Source: Aquarana catesbeiana
Taxonomy: Eukaryota > Chordata > Amphibia > Anura > Ranidae
Length of the DNA: 64,000 nucleotides
NCBI RefSeq assembly: GCF_042186555.1
Contig: NC_133328.1
Location: 63,801,685-63,865,684, forward strand
Direction: 5' to 3'
The translations under genes were made by a program, and so were the position numbers. This document shows, in pieces, positions 10,218 to 21,821 of this stretch. Every line of letters starts with the position of its first letter. The stretch's first letter is position 1. The notes beneath the pieces are model-generated. The model did not search any database, was not told the DNA's origin, and saw only the letters and a program-made list of their open reading frames with translations.

Positions 10218-10340
10218 GTGCTCTTCCCCCACTGCGCCGAACGAGAAGGGGCGGGGAATAGACTAGAAAGAACGTCAGGGGCGGGCGGAGTTTCACGCAT
10301 GTGCAGTGTCTATAAAGCGTAACACGCGTGCGTAGTATGT
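10218..10340. promoter_or_regulatory. Bidirectional Harbinger promoter
   Basis: The 260-bp gap between the Myb-like ATG (10217, minus) and the MADF coding start (10478, plus) contains two GC boxes (GGGGCGGGG at about 10250, GGGGCGGGCGG at about 10278), CpG-rich sequence and TATAAAGCG at 10311 aimed to the right. A first non-coding exon with donor AAAG|GTAAG (GT at 10360) and acceptor TTGCAG (10464-10469) splices to the MADF start. Confidence 0.65.
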
Positions 10341-10477
10341 ACGATCTGTAATTGCAAAGGTAAGATTTAGAAATTGGGCCTATACTGCTTCTAGACTGAG
10401 GCCTGTATTTGCACAAGTTTAGTAGACTTTAGGCTGACATTAGGGTTTGTCTTGTGTTGTGTCTTGCAGATAATAAA

Positions 10478-11625
10478 ATGGATGGCTTCAATGACCACAA
10501 TTTCCTCCCCCTGTTCATAGACAAATACAGGGAGCTGCCCTGTCTGTGGCAGATGAAACATCCACATTACAATCATAAACAAAAGAGGCAGGCAGCGCTG
10601 GAGAAACTGCTGGAGTTGGTGAAGCCGGTGGTCCCCACAGCAACCATCCCCTATTTAAAAACCAAAATTGGTGGCCTGAGGAGCACTTATCTAAGGGAGC
10701 GCAAGAAGGTCACGGATTCCCAGAGATCCAGAGCTGGAGCAGATGACATTTATGTCCCCAGACTGTGGTACTATGAGAGACTGCGAGGCTGAGGCTTCCG
10801 ATGTCCAACCTGGGACTTCCAGCCAGGAAGAAGTGGAGGAGCCCAGATGGAGCCAGGTATAGCATTGTTTAAAAGATTTCTGGTCAATAAAGAAATGATG
10901 TTTACTAGATGTTATTATTGATCACTAATTGCTGATTGAAAAAAGTGTTTTACATATCAATAGACAGTAGTGGCCAAAAAGATTTTGGACAAGACTGAAA
11001 AATGGTGGGCTCAGAAGGATAGTCTGTTATATTTGTTAAGATTCAATTTGCAACAGTCATGAGATGAAAATTGTGTGTGATTGATGAATAAAAAACTAAA
11101 ACTATGTCCCTTTTTCATACACAGGAAGACCTCAGCCAGGACGAGGCTCTGGAATGTGGCACACAGGAGGAGGCTGTGGAATGTGGCAGCCAGGAGGAGG
11201 CGGGGGTTAGTGGCAGCCAGGAGGAGGCGGGGCTAAGTGGCAGCCAGGAGAAGCCTGGGACCAGTCGCAGCCTGACCGAATCGCAGGTTCCTCCCCTCCG
11301 CCTTCCATACAAAAGAGCGAGGAAGGCGACTCACATGCAGGATTCAGCTCTCAGGCTCATTCAGGAGGCTTCTGCGTCCCTCAGAGCCTTACCCACTCCT
11401 GAAGAGGCCTTTGCCTGCATGGCTGCCACCAAACTGAAGGGCATGCAGGAGGGTCAACGCAAGCTATGTGAGGACCTTCTTTATAAAGTCCTAAGTAAGG
11501 GGGTGAGTGGTGAACTAACACCCAATACCCACCTGAGTGAGTTGGCCCCTCCTCCTCCTGCTGCCACAACTCCACCACCACAGCCACAGCGTGGAAGGAA
11601 GCGTGGAAGGAAGACCAGAGAGTGA
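10478..11625 (+). pseudogene. MADF-domain protein gene of the Harbinger element
   Basis: MADF domains are Myb-related DNA-binding folds. The start ATG 10478 follows an acceptor at 10469. Residues 1-105 form the MADF domain: FLPLFIDKYRELPCLW, KRQAALEKLLELV, YLKTKIGGLRSTYLRE, VPRLWYYERL. A donor at 10857 and an acceptor at 11124 join the next exon (11125-11625), which has QEEAG-type acidic repeats, a coiled-coil-like middle and a basic end (RGRKRGRKTRE) followed by TGA at 11623-11625. A one-base shift near 10785 puts TGA in frame just after YYERLRG; the frame that continues into EAEASDVQPGTSSQ lies one base over. So this copy is slightly broken or one indel has occurred. Confidence 0.8.
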
Positions 11626-11877
11626 TGGCCCTGGGTTCAGTCTGGTCTGGCCAAAGATGCAGCCTCTTGTATGACCACAGCCTGGGGACACAGATGTCAT
11701 CTGCTGCTTTCCGGGTCTCTGGGACTTATGGACCAGACTGCACTCCCTTAGATATGGACTCCTCAGGCCACCAATTTTGCAAGAAAATAGTTGATGTGTG
11801 GCCTGGGGGCCAAAGGCTTCACCAATTTCAGCTGTTTCTCTAGAGTTGCCTCCCTCTTTGTTTGGTTCTGAGCCATT

Positions 11878-11883
11878 AATAAA
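11878..11883 (+). terminator. Polyadenylation signal of the MADF gene
   Basis: AATAAA about 250 bases past the stop, followed by a T-rich stretch. Confidence 0.6.
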
Positions 11884-12359
11884 GGAATTTTTTTTACAAT
11901 TATACTCGCCTATGTGTGTTTTCCTTTTAAAAGGACAGTTTGTTTGTGAGGAGGCAGGTACATTATTAATATACAATGTGAAATTAACAAGAGACACCAA
12001 CACCAAACAATCTCCTTGAGATTCAATAATACAAGATAATAATGGTGTTGTGGTAACTTGACACACAAAACACACACAAAGGAGTAAAACACAAAAAAAT
12101 AAAAATAAAAACATCAGACTTTTTAAAAATACAAAAAAAAAAAAAAAAACAGCCTTGGAAAAAATACAAACCACCAAACAAATACAAAAACAGCCTTGAA
12201 AAAAAGAAAAAATATTTAAAAACAAACCAAAAAATATTTGGTCAGATGTGACAAATGTAAATATATTGAGGGAATCCCAATAAATAATAAAGAAATAAGT
12301 TTGTGTGAAGTCTGTGTGAATATGAGCAGCAAAACTACTTCATTCTTCTCACATTATAA

Positions 12360-12726
12360 AGAAGAATAGAGCGCGCTGCATTAAACTATTTTTTACATTG
12401 CAGCGTGACGAAAGTGCTGCATCCATTGCGACCGCTAATTTTACCAGACCGAGCTGTTCCGTCTCGGAATTTCTTCTGAGCATGCGTGGCACTTTGTGCG
12501 TCGGAAATGGCCACACACGGTCGGAATTGACGCGATCGGATTTTGTTGTTTGAAAATTTTATAGCCTGCTCTCGAACTTTGTGTGTCAGAAAATCCGATG
12601 GAAAATGTACGATGGAGCCCACACGGTCGGAATGTCCGACAACACGCTCCGATCGGACATTTTCCATTCTGACACACAAAGTTTGAGAGCAGGCTATAAA
12701 ATTTTCCGACAGCAAAATACGGGGCA
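12360..12726 (+). repeat. Right terminal region of the Harbinger element
   Basis: Contains repeated TCGGAAT and GTCCGAC motifs and imperfect palindromes. The last 70 bases, with CACACAAAGTTTGAGAGC and CTATAAAATTTTCCGACA, nearly match 40,070-40,130 in a MITE. The outer inverted repeat is partly deleted: TACGGGGCA is left where the MITEs have GTGTGTACGCAGCA. It abuts TTA inside a Tc1-like element. Confidence 0.8.
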
Positions 12727-13462
12727 TTAGTCCGTAGGGTTCAATATGGAGTTGGCTCACCTTTTTCAGCTATAGCAACGTCAACTCTTCTGGGAAGGCT
12801 GTCCACAAGGTTTAGGAGTGTGTCTATGGGAATGTTTGACCATTCTTCTAGAAGTTCATTTGTAAGGTCAGGCACTGATGTGGATGAGAAGTCCTGGCTC
12901 TCAGTCTCCACTAAAATTCATCCTTGAGGTGTTCTATTAGGTTGAGGTCAGGACTCTGTGCAGGCCAGTCAAGTTCCTCCACCCCAAACTCGCTCATCTA
13001 TGTCTTTATGGACCTTGCTTTGTGCACTGGTCTAAATCATTTAGTGGAGGGGGGATTATGATGTGAGGTTGTTTTTCAGGGGTTGGGTTTGGCCCCAGTT
13101 CTAGTGAAGGGAACTCTTAAGGTATCAGCATATCAAGACATTTTGGACAATTTCATGCTCCCAACATTGTGGGAGCTGTTTGGGGGCGGCCCTTTCCTGT
13201 TCCAGTGCACAAAGCAAGGCCCATAAAGACATGGATGAGTGAGTTTGGGGTTGAGGAACTTGACTGGCCCTCACAGAGTCCTGACCTCAACCTGATAGAA
13301 CACCCTTGGGATGAATTAGAGTGGAGACTGCAAGCCAGGCCTTCTCCTCCAACATCAGTGCCTGGCCTCACAAATGTGCTTCTGGAAGAATAGTCAAGAA
13401 ATTCCCATAGACACACTCCTAAACCTTTTGGACAGCCTTCCTAGAAGATTAGAAGCTATTAT

Positions 13463-14727
13463 CAGAGGCGTAGCTTGAAGCTTGTGGGCCCCGATGCAAA
13501 AGTTGACCTGGGCCCCTCCCCACTACCACCCACCACTTCCACCGTGCATGCAGATACACCCACGCATGCCAAGATACTCAAAGCGGCTTAAGAGTTTGAG
13601 TTTCCACACAATATGTGTTGCAATACACTGGCTGATAGCATACCATTGGAAATCCCCATTGATACCTCTAGTCCATTTGAAAATTAGAACAATATTAATC
13701 TCATGGAAAAAATATTTCACACCTTACATAATACAAATCATTTATATGCCAAAAAATGGGACCCCTCGTTCAATAATTCTATACACTTCTTAAACCCTTA
13801 ATAATAATACTTTGCATCAGAGATCATTGAAAAATATAAGTTGTTTATGGTATTCAAGGATATTACTGTTAACATGTTAGTCAACTATAACAAAGTACAT
13901 CTATCAACTACTGTATATTTTAACATAATCTTCCTTACTTGTAAATCTCATGTAATGCATTTCTCTTGACATATGATATCACTTTTTTGTACCAATTTTT
14001 TTGTACCCAATAAAAATAGTTTGTAAAAAAAAAAAAGAGTTTGAGTTTCCACAGTTCCTCCTTACATCAGAGGACAGGTACCCCTGGCAGGTCACTTGAC
14101 AGAACTTTTTTCCATCACAGCACTATACAGCTCCTCCCCCCCACACTACACAGGGCTGAAATCACATTACATTACACACAGTCTGTTAGCTTGCACAAGG
14201 TGTATCTGGCTTTTATGTTGCCCTTCTGACCTGTAAAATTCTCTGGTCAGAATGGCAGTGTAGTTGCAGTAGGCAGATAGACCCTGTGCAGATCGTAGCT
14301 GACTGGCTGTGTTGTAAAGGAATGTGACTGCAGCCCTGCGGAGGAGGAGCAGTATAGAGTGCTTTAATGGAAAAGGAGCTCAGCAGCTGGGCATAGCATC
14401 CAGGGTGGAGGGGCAGTCAGGGGGCTTTGGGGGGGCGCAACTTAGATCTGGAGGGGCAAAGCCATGTGACACAGCACAGACACTTTCCCATCCTGTGCTG
14501 TTCTCACCCCGTGCTCTTCTCCATTCAGGAATTGGCTCACAGCTTCTCCCCAGCCAATAAGAACGGAAAGGTGTGGACTGTGGAAGGCAAAGTAAAAGCC
14601 CAGTACTGGAGTGTGGCTGTGGGACCCTAGAGCAGATCGGAGCTGGACTTTGTGGAGGATATGATATGACAGGGAGGCTGCAGGGGCCTTGATTGTGACC
14701 CCTGCAACCCCTTATGCTACGCCCATG
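13463..14727. mobile_element. Non-autonomous hAT element
   Basis: Begins CAGAGGCGTAGCTT and ends GCTACGCCCATG, an imperfect inverted repeat, with an exact 8-bp duplication GCTATTAT at 13,455-13,462 and 14,728-14,735. Removing it restores the Tc1-like element. No transposase is present. It carries an L1 insertion at 13,609-14,035. Confidence 0.88.
13609..14035 (+). mobile_element. 5'-truncated L1-type retroposon
   Basis: A 427-bp insertion ending in a poly(A) run (14,025-14,035) after CAATAAAAATAG, flanked by the exact 18-bp duplication AGAGTTTGAGTTTCCACA at 13,591-13,608 and 14,036-14,053. Long duplication plus poly(A) is the hallmark of L1-type target-primed insertion. Confidence 0.88.
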
Positions 14728-14797
14728 GCTATTATAGCTGCAAAGGGTGGGACAACTTAGTATTGAACCCTAGGGACTAAGAATGGGATGCCATTAA

Positions 14798-15793
14798 CCA
14801 CATGCCGACCAGCCACCGCAGTTGTACTGTGGCAGAATGGCACGGCTGGGCGAAACAACGTTATGTAATGTCGCTTCGCCCTGTGGTCACTAGGGGGCGC
14901 GTGCTTGCCGTCGGGGGTGCGCGCGCACCCCCGCTCGATCCCGAGTCGATGCGAGCGCCCAGCGGTCTCAATCACCGCCGGGCTCCCGCGATCACTTGGG
15001 GCACACGGAGAACCCGGAACTGTGTGTGTAAACACACAGTTTCCGGTTCTCTGAGCAGAGAACTGACAGATCCTCTGTTCATACAGAGTATGAACAGAGG
15101 ATCTGTTAGTTTCCCTGCACAGTCCCCATCCCCCTTCAGTTAGAACACAAACTAGGACACACATTAACCCCTTCACTGCCCCCTAGTGTTAACCCCTTCA
15201 CTGTCAGTGACATTTTTACAGTGATCAATGCATTTTTAATCGCACTGATAGCTGTATTAATGCCATTGGTCCCAAAAATGTGTCAAAATTGTCTGACGTG
15301 TCCGCCATAATGTCGCAGTCACGATAAAAATCGCTGATCGCCGCCATTACTAATAAAAAAAATTATTAATAAAAAATGACATAAAAATATCCCCTATTTT
15401 GTAGACACTATAACTTTTGCGCAAGCCAATCAATATACGCTTATTGTAATTTTTTTTCACCAAAAATATGTAGAAGAGTACGTGTCGGCCTAAACTAAGG
15501 AAAAAAATTTTTTTTATATATTTTTGGGGGATATTTATTACAGCAAAAAGTAAAAAATAATGCGTTTTTTCAAAATTGTTGCTCTTTTTTTTGTTTATCT
15601 CGCAAAAAATAAAAACCGCAGAGGTGATCAAATACCACCAAAACAAAGCTCTATTTGTGGGGAAAAAAAGGACGTCAATTTTGTTTGGGAGCCACGTCGC
15701 ACGACCACGCAATTTTCAGTTAAAGCAACGCAGTGCCGAATTGCAAAAAGCGCTCTGGTCTTTGGCCAGCCAAATGGTCCGGGGCTGAAGCGG
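14798..15793. mobile_element. TTAA-type non-autonomous element (family 1)
   Basis: Exact TTAA copies at 14,794-14,797 and 15,794-15,797 flank ends CCACATGCCGACC and GGGGCTGAAGCGG, inside the Tc1-like element. The interior has a hairpin around TGTGTGTAAACACACAG and a long AT-rich block with CGCAAGCCAATCAATATACG. The family recurs at 18.2, 35.7, 46.1, 47.6, 57.2 and 63.9 kb. The TTAA duplication fits piggyBac or Kolobok; no transposase is present. Confidence 0.85.
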
Positions 15794-15848
15794 TTAAAGT
15801 TTATGTGCGTGTAAAGGCAGGTGTCCCAATACTTTTGGTAATATAGTG

Positions 15849-17463
15849 CAAATGGCAGTGCTATCATAAACCCCAGTACAGTAAGTCCCCTACATACGAA
15901 CATTCAACTTGCAAATTTTCAAAAATGTGAACATGTCTTTGCATGTCCAATCATGTAAAGCTGGGTACACACACTCAGTTTTTTTTTGTTCAACCCTGTG
16001 GGTTGAACAAACAACAATAACAGATCGCTCTACCGACACAAGCAATGTTGGTGCAGCGATCTCCCCCCATTGTGGCTTAGCGTTCTGACAGGGGAACTCC
16101 CCCCCACCAGAACACACTGATGAGTGCTTGCAGCCTTTGTCTGCAATTGCTGATCTTTATTGGACTTATGAACAAGCTGGACTTATAAACAAGCTCCTGG
16201 AACGGAACTCATTCATAAGTACTATACTGGGTAGCAGCTTTTGCAAAAAAATGGAAAATGTTATAGGCTTGGGGCTTGACGTTATTTGCATTGGTTATTT
16301 TTAATTATAATTACTATAATTTAATCATTGTAACTACCGGTACTTATTTTTCAAAAATGCATTTTACATTATACATAGGAAAAACCAGGGTGATCTTATT
16401 TTTATTTTATTAACTAACACCATCTTTCTAATAACTAACAAATACCATAATCCAGGAGAGGATTTATTGGTAGAATTCTGAAAGAACACAAAGGAGAATA
16501 AATATTACTCATTGGTTTTAAGTCAGAATGGAATGTAAGAATATTTATACAATGAAAACTGATTTTAAAAGGTTTTCTCCAATAACAGGATTAAAGTGCA
16601 CTGCACTGAGCCACAAAGATGCATTCAAGTTGAGATCCGCCATCCTGTGGACATTAATCCCTCTGTTTGTGGTTTGTTCGGAAAGTATAACTCTTTCGAC
16701 CCGTAATAAAATATATTCAGCAGATTGTAAACTGGATTTGTTAACTCAGAGTAAATTGGTGAGGAAATCCAAAACCAAATATATTGAGGGAAACCTGTAC
16801 TGAGAGAAAAACAGGGAATTCCATTGCTGACCTTGTTTTTGGAATACCAGTTTACTGACTGTCTCTGGCTTCAATCCTTCCTTGGTGATTGACCTGGAAC
16901 AAGCATGCAGGTTAGAAAGTCGGAACTCACAGTCTGCATACTTGTTCCAGTTCATGAAGAACCGAAGGCCCTGGATAAGGAGGTCAATCAGGCAACTTGT
17001 ATTTCCAGAGGGAAAGAGGGAAAGGTCAGCAAAGGCAACCTCCTTATTTTATCTATACAGAGAACTACCACTATGTTTTTTTATTTTTTGTTTAGGGACT
17101 TGGCAAAGCCAAGAGCCAATCCAAGTATCAAGATGGATTTTGCAGGTCTTCTGCTCTGATCTGCAGCTTTTCATTTTTGCATTATCACGGCTCAGTGTCC
17201 TTGTTTACTCAACATCAAACTAGTGAATCCAGATGTGGCGCAAAGTGCTGAGAAGAATCACCAGACATACACACACAGTCTGACGAACAAATAATCTTTG
17301 TCTTGGATGACATAGAGATGTTAGATTAAGATGTCATACAAAAATATGCATTCAAATTACTTTACATACATCTGTGCCCTCACAAGACTCCATTGGGTGT
17401 TCTTGTCTCATTAGGGAGCATTCATTTCTCGGCATATAGATTTCAACCTAGATTACTTGTTCT
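15849..17463. other. No gene; unresolved repeat fragments
   Basis: 15,880-16,235 contains pieces reading GTAAGTCCCCTACATACG and GGACTTATGAACAAGC that look like halves of a MITE, with another repeat (GCTGGGTACACACAC) between them. About 16,895 has CCTGGAACAAGCATGCAG, nearly repeated at 63,380. Nothing coding. Confidence 0.4.
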
Positions 17464-18034
17464 TAGAAATGTGCAGAATGAAAAAATGTGTTTAGTTTTG
17501 GATAGATTAGTTATGTTACTAATTTAGTTTTGTTGATTTGTTTCGGAATTAGTTTAGTTTTGTTTTCGTTAAATTTCGTTTTGTTTATTAATTTTCTAAC
17601 GAATTTCAAATTTTAGGAACAATTCGAATTCAGGTTGGTCGAAAAATGATCGACTAATTCGAATTCTGTGTGAAGAAGGGAAGCTGGCCGCCACGTACTT
17701 AATAACCAATGACTTATCAGCTGCCAGCGGGCTTCCTCACTGACAGCTGAAATGTAAACAAAAGAATTCCGGCCATAGAAAATTCAGCCCCCCCCCCTTC
17801 AATACCAGGCCCTTCACACAGCATTTGAATCGGTTAATCATTTTTCAACCGATCCAAATTCAAATTGTTCCGAAAATTTGAAACTCGTTAGAAAACGAAT
17901 AAACAAAACTAATTTTAACAAATTTTAACAAATTCCTTACCATTTAATTCGGAGATTTGGATACATCTGAATCTTCGAATAAACAAAAATTTGTCAGAAT
18001 TTGTATTCGTACGGAAATGAATTGCACATGTCTA
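17464..18034. mobile_element. hAT-like palindromic element, ATTCG-rich (copy 1)
   Basis: Starts TAGAAATGTGCA and ends TGCACATGTCTA, with arms of repeated ATTCGAAT/AAACGAAT-type words. Flanks CTTGTTCT (17,456-17,463) and CTTGTGCT (18,035-18,042) match at 7 of 8 bases. A sister copy at 61.2 kb has a perfect 8-bp duplication. Confidence 0.75.
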
Positions 18035-18196
18035 CTTGTGCTTCATGATATGCTTGATTAGGTTTAGTGGAGATCTGGAGATGCCCAGAGATGTAAATTG
18101 TTGCCTTATCTGCTGAAATTGAAATGACTTAGCGATTATCATATAATGCATTCTTTCTCAACAGGTTTCCTCCAGAGGCTAATAGGGGCTCCTTAA

Positions 18197-19665
18197 CCAC
18201 TTCCATACAAGGCATTTTCACCCCCTTCCTGCTCAGGCCAATTTTCAGCTTTCAGCGCTGTCGCACTTTGAATAACAATTGCGTGGTCATGCAACACTGT
18301 ACCCAAATTAAATTTTTATCATTTTTTCCCCACTAATAGAGCTTTCTTTTGGTGGTATTTGATCACCCCTGCGTTTTTTATTTCTTGTGCTATAAACAAA
18401 ACAAAAGTGACAAGTTTGAAAAAAACACAATATTTTTTACTTTTTGCTATAATAAGTATCCAATTTTTTTTTTTTAAAAAAACAAATTTTTTCCTCAGTT
18501 TAGGCCGATACGTATTCTTCTACATATTTTTGGTAAAAAATATCGCAATAAGCATATATTTATTGGTTTGCGAAAAAGTTATATCGTCTACAAAATAAGG
18601 GGATAGATTTATAGCATTTTTATTAATTTTTTTTTTTACTAGTAATGGCGGCGATCTGCGATTTTTATCGTGACTGTGATATTGCGGCGGACACATCGGA
18701 CAATTTTGACACATTTTTGGGACCATTCACATTTATACAACGATCCGTGCTATAAAAATGCATTGATTACTGTATAAATGTGACTGGCAATGAAGGGGTT
18801 AACCAGGAGGGGGCGCTGTAGGGGTTAATGTGTTGCTAGGGAGTGATTCTAACTGTAGGGGGCGGGGACTCACAAGGGGAGGAGACCGATCGGTGTTCCT
18901 CTGTACAAGGAACACACCATCGGTCTCCTCCCATCTGACAGGACGTGGATCTGTGTGTTTACACACACAGATCCACGGTCCTGCTCGGTTACCGGGCAAT
19001 CGCGGGTGCCCGGCGGACATCGCGGCCGCCGGGCACGCGCACTGGGACCCGAGCGATGCGGCGGGCGCGCACGCGCGCCCCCTGGGCTGCCTGGAAGGCT
19101 GCGCCATCATATGATGGCGGCCCAGAACAACAGCTGCACCGTCCCGCCATCATATGAAACATATATGACATATGACGGTAAACAAGGCATTTCCCCGTTC
19201 TGCCTAATGACATGACAGAGATCACCGCTTCCTGACATCGGGAGCAGTGATCTCTATCATGTGAGTGGAAGCCCATCCCCCCACAGTTAGAATCACTACC
19301 TAAGACACACTTAACCCCTTGATCGCCCCCTAGTGTTTAACCCCTTCTCTGCCAGTGTCATTTACACAGTAATCAATGCATTTTTACAGCACCGATCGCT
19401 GTATAAATGACAATGGCCCCAAAATAGTGTCAAAAGTGTCTGATGTGTCCGCCATAATGTCGCAGTCGTGATAAAAATCGTAGATCGCCGTCATTGCTAA
19501 TAAAAAAAAATAATAATAAAAATGCCATAAAACTATCCCCTATTTTGTAGACGCTATAACTTTTGCGCAAACCAATCAATTTACGCTTATTGCTATTTTT
19601 TTTACCAAAAATATGTAGAAGAATACGTATCGGCCTAAACTGAGGAAAAAAATATCTTTTTTATA
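18197..19665. mobile_element. Giant palindromic TTAA-type element (family 1)
   Basis: TTAA at 18,193-18,196 precedes CCACTTCCATAC. Arms of about 600 bp at 18,350-18,870 and 19,270-19,660 are inverted copies, sharing for example TTTTATCGTGACTG and its complement and CATTGATTACTGTATAAATG. A GC-rich centre includes TGTGTGTTTACACACACAG. The right end is truncated: no closing TTAA. Confidence 0.75.
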
Positions 19666-19671
19666 TATTTT

Positions 19672-19804
19672 TGCTTGCACATTATTGGATGATGGAAGTC
19701 AGTAGAGCTTCTCCTCATTTACTAAGCTCTGGAGCAACTGCACTTTCAAAGTGCAACTGCATTTTCAAAGGTGCACAGTCTATTTGCCTTCAATAAATCA
19801 ACCC
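19672..19804. mobile_element. Half of a MITE ending AAATCAACCC
   Basis: Shares CTCTGGAGCAACTGCAC and TAAATCAACCC with copies at 49.9 and 52.8 kb; abuts the truncated TTAA element. Confidence 0.6.
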
Positions 19805-20032
19805 ATATATGTCTAGGATCAGGTTTTTTATACTATTGGCAATATACAAAATCTGTCCAGTAGAACCATGGTTTCAAACATTTTTCATCACGGTGATATA
19901 GGGACACCGTCAAATAGTCCATAAGGATCTCTGTGATTTTTGTGAACCAAAGTTGTATGCTCAGGGGTGATTCTTGTCTTTAGAGCAAGAGGACACATTG
20001 CCCTAGTGGCATTTAGCAAATACAGTGCCTTG

Positions 20033-21618
20033 CAAAAGTATTCACCCCCTTGGCATTTTTCGTGTTTTGTTGCCTCACAACCTGGAATTAACATGGATTG
20101 TTTAAGGATTTGCATCATTTAATTTACAGAACATGCCCACAACTTTGAAGATGTTTTTTTTTATTATTGTGAAGAAAACAACAAATAGGACAAAATAACA
20201 GAAAAAGTCAATGTGCATAACTATTCACCCCCTAAAGTCAATACTTTGTAGAGCCACCTTTTGCGGCTATCACAGCTCACTTTGGATATATCTCTATGAG
20301 CTTGCCACATCTTACCACTGGGATTTTTGCCCATTCCTTCTTGTGAAACTGCTCCAGCTCCTTCAAGTTGGATGGTTTGCACTTGTGATCAGCAATTTTT
20401 AAGTCTGACCACAGATTTTCTATTGGATTGAGGTCTGGGCTTTGATTAGGCCATTCCAACACATTTACATGTTTCCCCTTAAACCACTCAAGTGTTGCTT
20501 TAGCAGTGTGTTTGGGGTCATTGTCTTGCTGGACGGTGAACCTTCGTCCTAGCTTCAAATCACACAGTGTTACAGGTTTTGCTCAAGAATATCCCTGTAT
20601 TTAGCAGCATCCATTTTTGCCTCAACTCTGAACAGTTTCCCAGTCCCAACTGCTGAAAAACAACCCCACAGCAAGATGCTGCCGTCACCACGTTTCACTG
20701 TGGGGATGGTGTTCTTTGGGTGATGTGTTGGGTTTGCGCCAGAAGTCGCGTTTTCTTTGATGGCCAAAAAGTCAAATGTTAGTCTCATCAGACCAGAGCA
20801 CCTTCCTCCATACATTTTGGGAGTCTCCCACATGCCTTTTCGCAAACTCAGAATGTGCCATTTTGTTTTTTGCTGAAAGTAATGGCTTTCTTCTGGCCAC
20901 TCTGCCATAAAACCCAACTCTATGGTGCATACGGCTTATTGGCATCCTATGTACAGATACTCCAGTCTCTTCTGTGGATCTCTGCAGCTCCTCCAGGGTT
21001 ACCTTAGGTCTATGTGCTGCCTCTCTGATTAATGCCCTCTTTGCCCAGTCCGTGAGTTTTGGTGTGCGACTGTCTCTTGGCAGATTTGCTGTTATGATAT
21101 ATTTGATGGTGCTCCTAGGGATCATCAAAAATTTGGATATTTTTTCATAGCCTAACCCTGACTTGTATTTCTCAACAACCTTGTCTCTTACTTGTTTGGA
21201 GAGTTTCTTGGTCTTCATGGCAGTGTTTGGTTAGTGGTGCCTCTTGCTTAGGTGTTGCAGCCTCTGGGGCCTTTCAAAAGGTGTGTATATGTAATGACAG
21301 ATGGTGTCACAATTAAATTGCACACAGGTGGAAATCATTTCACTAATTATGTGACTTCTGAAGGTAATTGGTTGCACCAGAGCTTTTTATGGGCTTCATA
21401 ACAAAGGGGGTGAATACAAACGCACATGCCAATTATCAGTTTTTTATTTCTGAAAAGTAGTTTTATGTATATATTTTTCTAATTTTACTTCAGCAACTTA
21501 GACTATTGTGTTCTGATCCATCACATATAATTCAGATAAAAAAAAACACTGAACTAAAGGCTGTAATGTAACAAAATAGGTAAAAAGCCAAGGGGGTGAA
21601 TACTTTTGCAAGGCACTG
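20033..21618 (-). mobile_element. Full-length Tc1-like transposon
   Basis: 1,586 bp between CAGTGCCTTGCAAAAGTATT and its inverted complement, flanked by TA at 20,031-20,032 and 21,619-21,620. Tc1/mariner elements always insert at TA. The transposase frame on the minus strand is broken. Confidence 0.92.
20277..21218 (-). pseudogene. Tc1-like transposase, frameshifted
   Basis: Starts at 21,218 (MKTKKLSKQVRDKVVEKY) with the N-terminal helix-turn-helix DNA-binding region. The catalytic core is visible in three frames: WSDET near 20,778 (first Asp), QQDNDPKHT near 20,530 (second Asp) and [11 protein letters not shown] near 20,430 (Glu position). Frame changes occur near 20,775 and 20,560. Total length is near the usual 340 residues, so all domains survive but the reading frame does not. 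Confidence 0.88.
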
Positions 21619-21821
21619 TAGATAAACAGAGAATAATTTCCCAATGGTCACACTTGGGAGGACACCTGCGCTTTTTCATGCACTTTCACACTACAACAGA
21701 GCCTTCCAATGCATAGCAGTGTGGTGTGGAAAAATGCACCATGTCTGCAGCATGTCTTCAGTGTGTCCCATCATTATTACAAGGTAGCAAAATTATATAT
21801 TAAAGAGGAAATTAACTCTAA

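Larger units (their letters stand above)
3604..12726 (+). mobile_element. PIF/Harbinger DNA transposon carrying three genes, 5'-truncated
   Basis: The segment holds a HARBI1-like transposase (+), a SANT/Myb-like gene (-) and a MADF gene (+), and ends at 12726 with TACGGGGCA followed by TTA. Harbinger insertions duplicate three bases of the TWA type. The terminal 300 bp share long stretches with two MITEs at 21.8 and 40.0 kb whose ends are TGCC.CGTACACACG with TAA/TTA duplications, which identifies the right end. The left terminus and the transposase N-terminus were not found, so the left side is truncated near 3604. It is interrupted by an LTR element (3832-7111) and a LINE tail (about 9650-10118). 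That all three genes belong to one element is inferred from continuous layout and convergent/divergent orientation. Confidence 0.75.
12730..15848. mobile_element. Palindromic Tc1-like element (copy A) with nested insertions
   Basis: An inverted-repeat element whose right arm still encodes the Tc1 transposase end: SPDLNLIEHPWDELEWRLQ at 13,169-13,393, the region with the catalytic acid. The left arm (12,730-13,030) is its inverted copy. The right end reads TTTTGGTAATATAGTG at 15,848. The left end was lost where the Harbinger end lies. A hAT element (13,463-14,727) and a TTAA element (14,798-15,793) are inserted. Other copies are at 39.9, 42.7 and 56.2 kb. None encodes a whole transposase. Confidence 0.8.

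Noticed and set aside
10478..11625. Host MADF transcription-factor gene
   Set aside because: It lies between the Harbinger Myb-like gene and the Harbinger right end and shares a promoter with that gene, so a transposon gene is more likely.
20277..21218. Active Tc1 transposase
   Set aside because: All catalytic motifs are present but lie in different frames.
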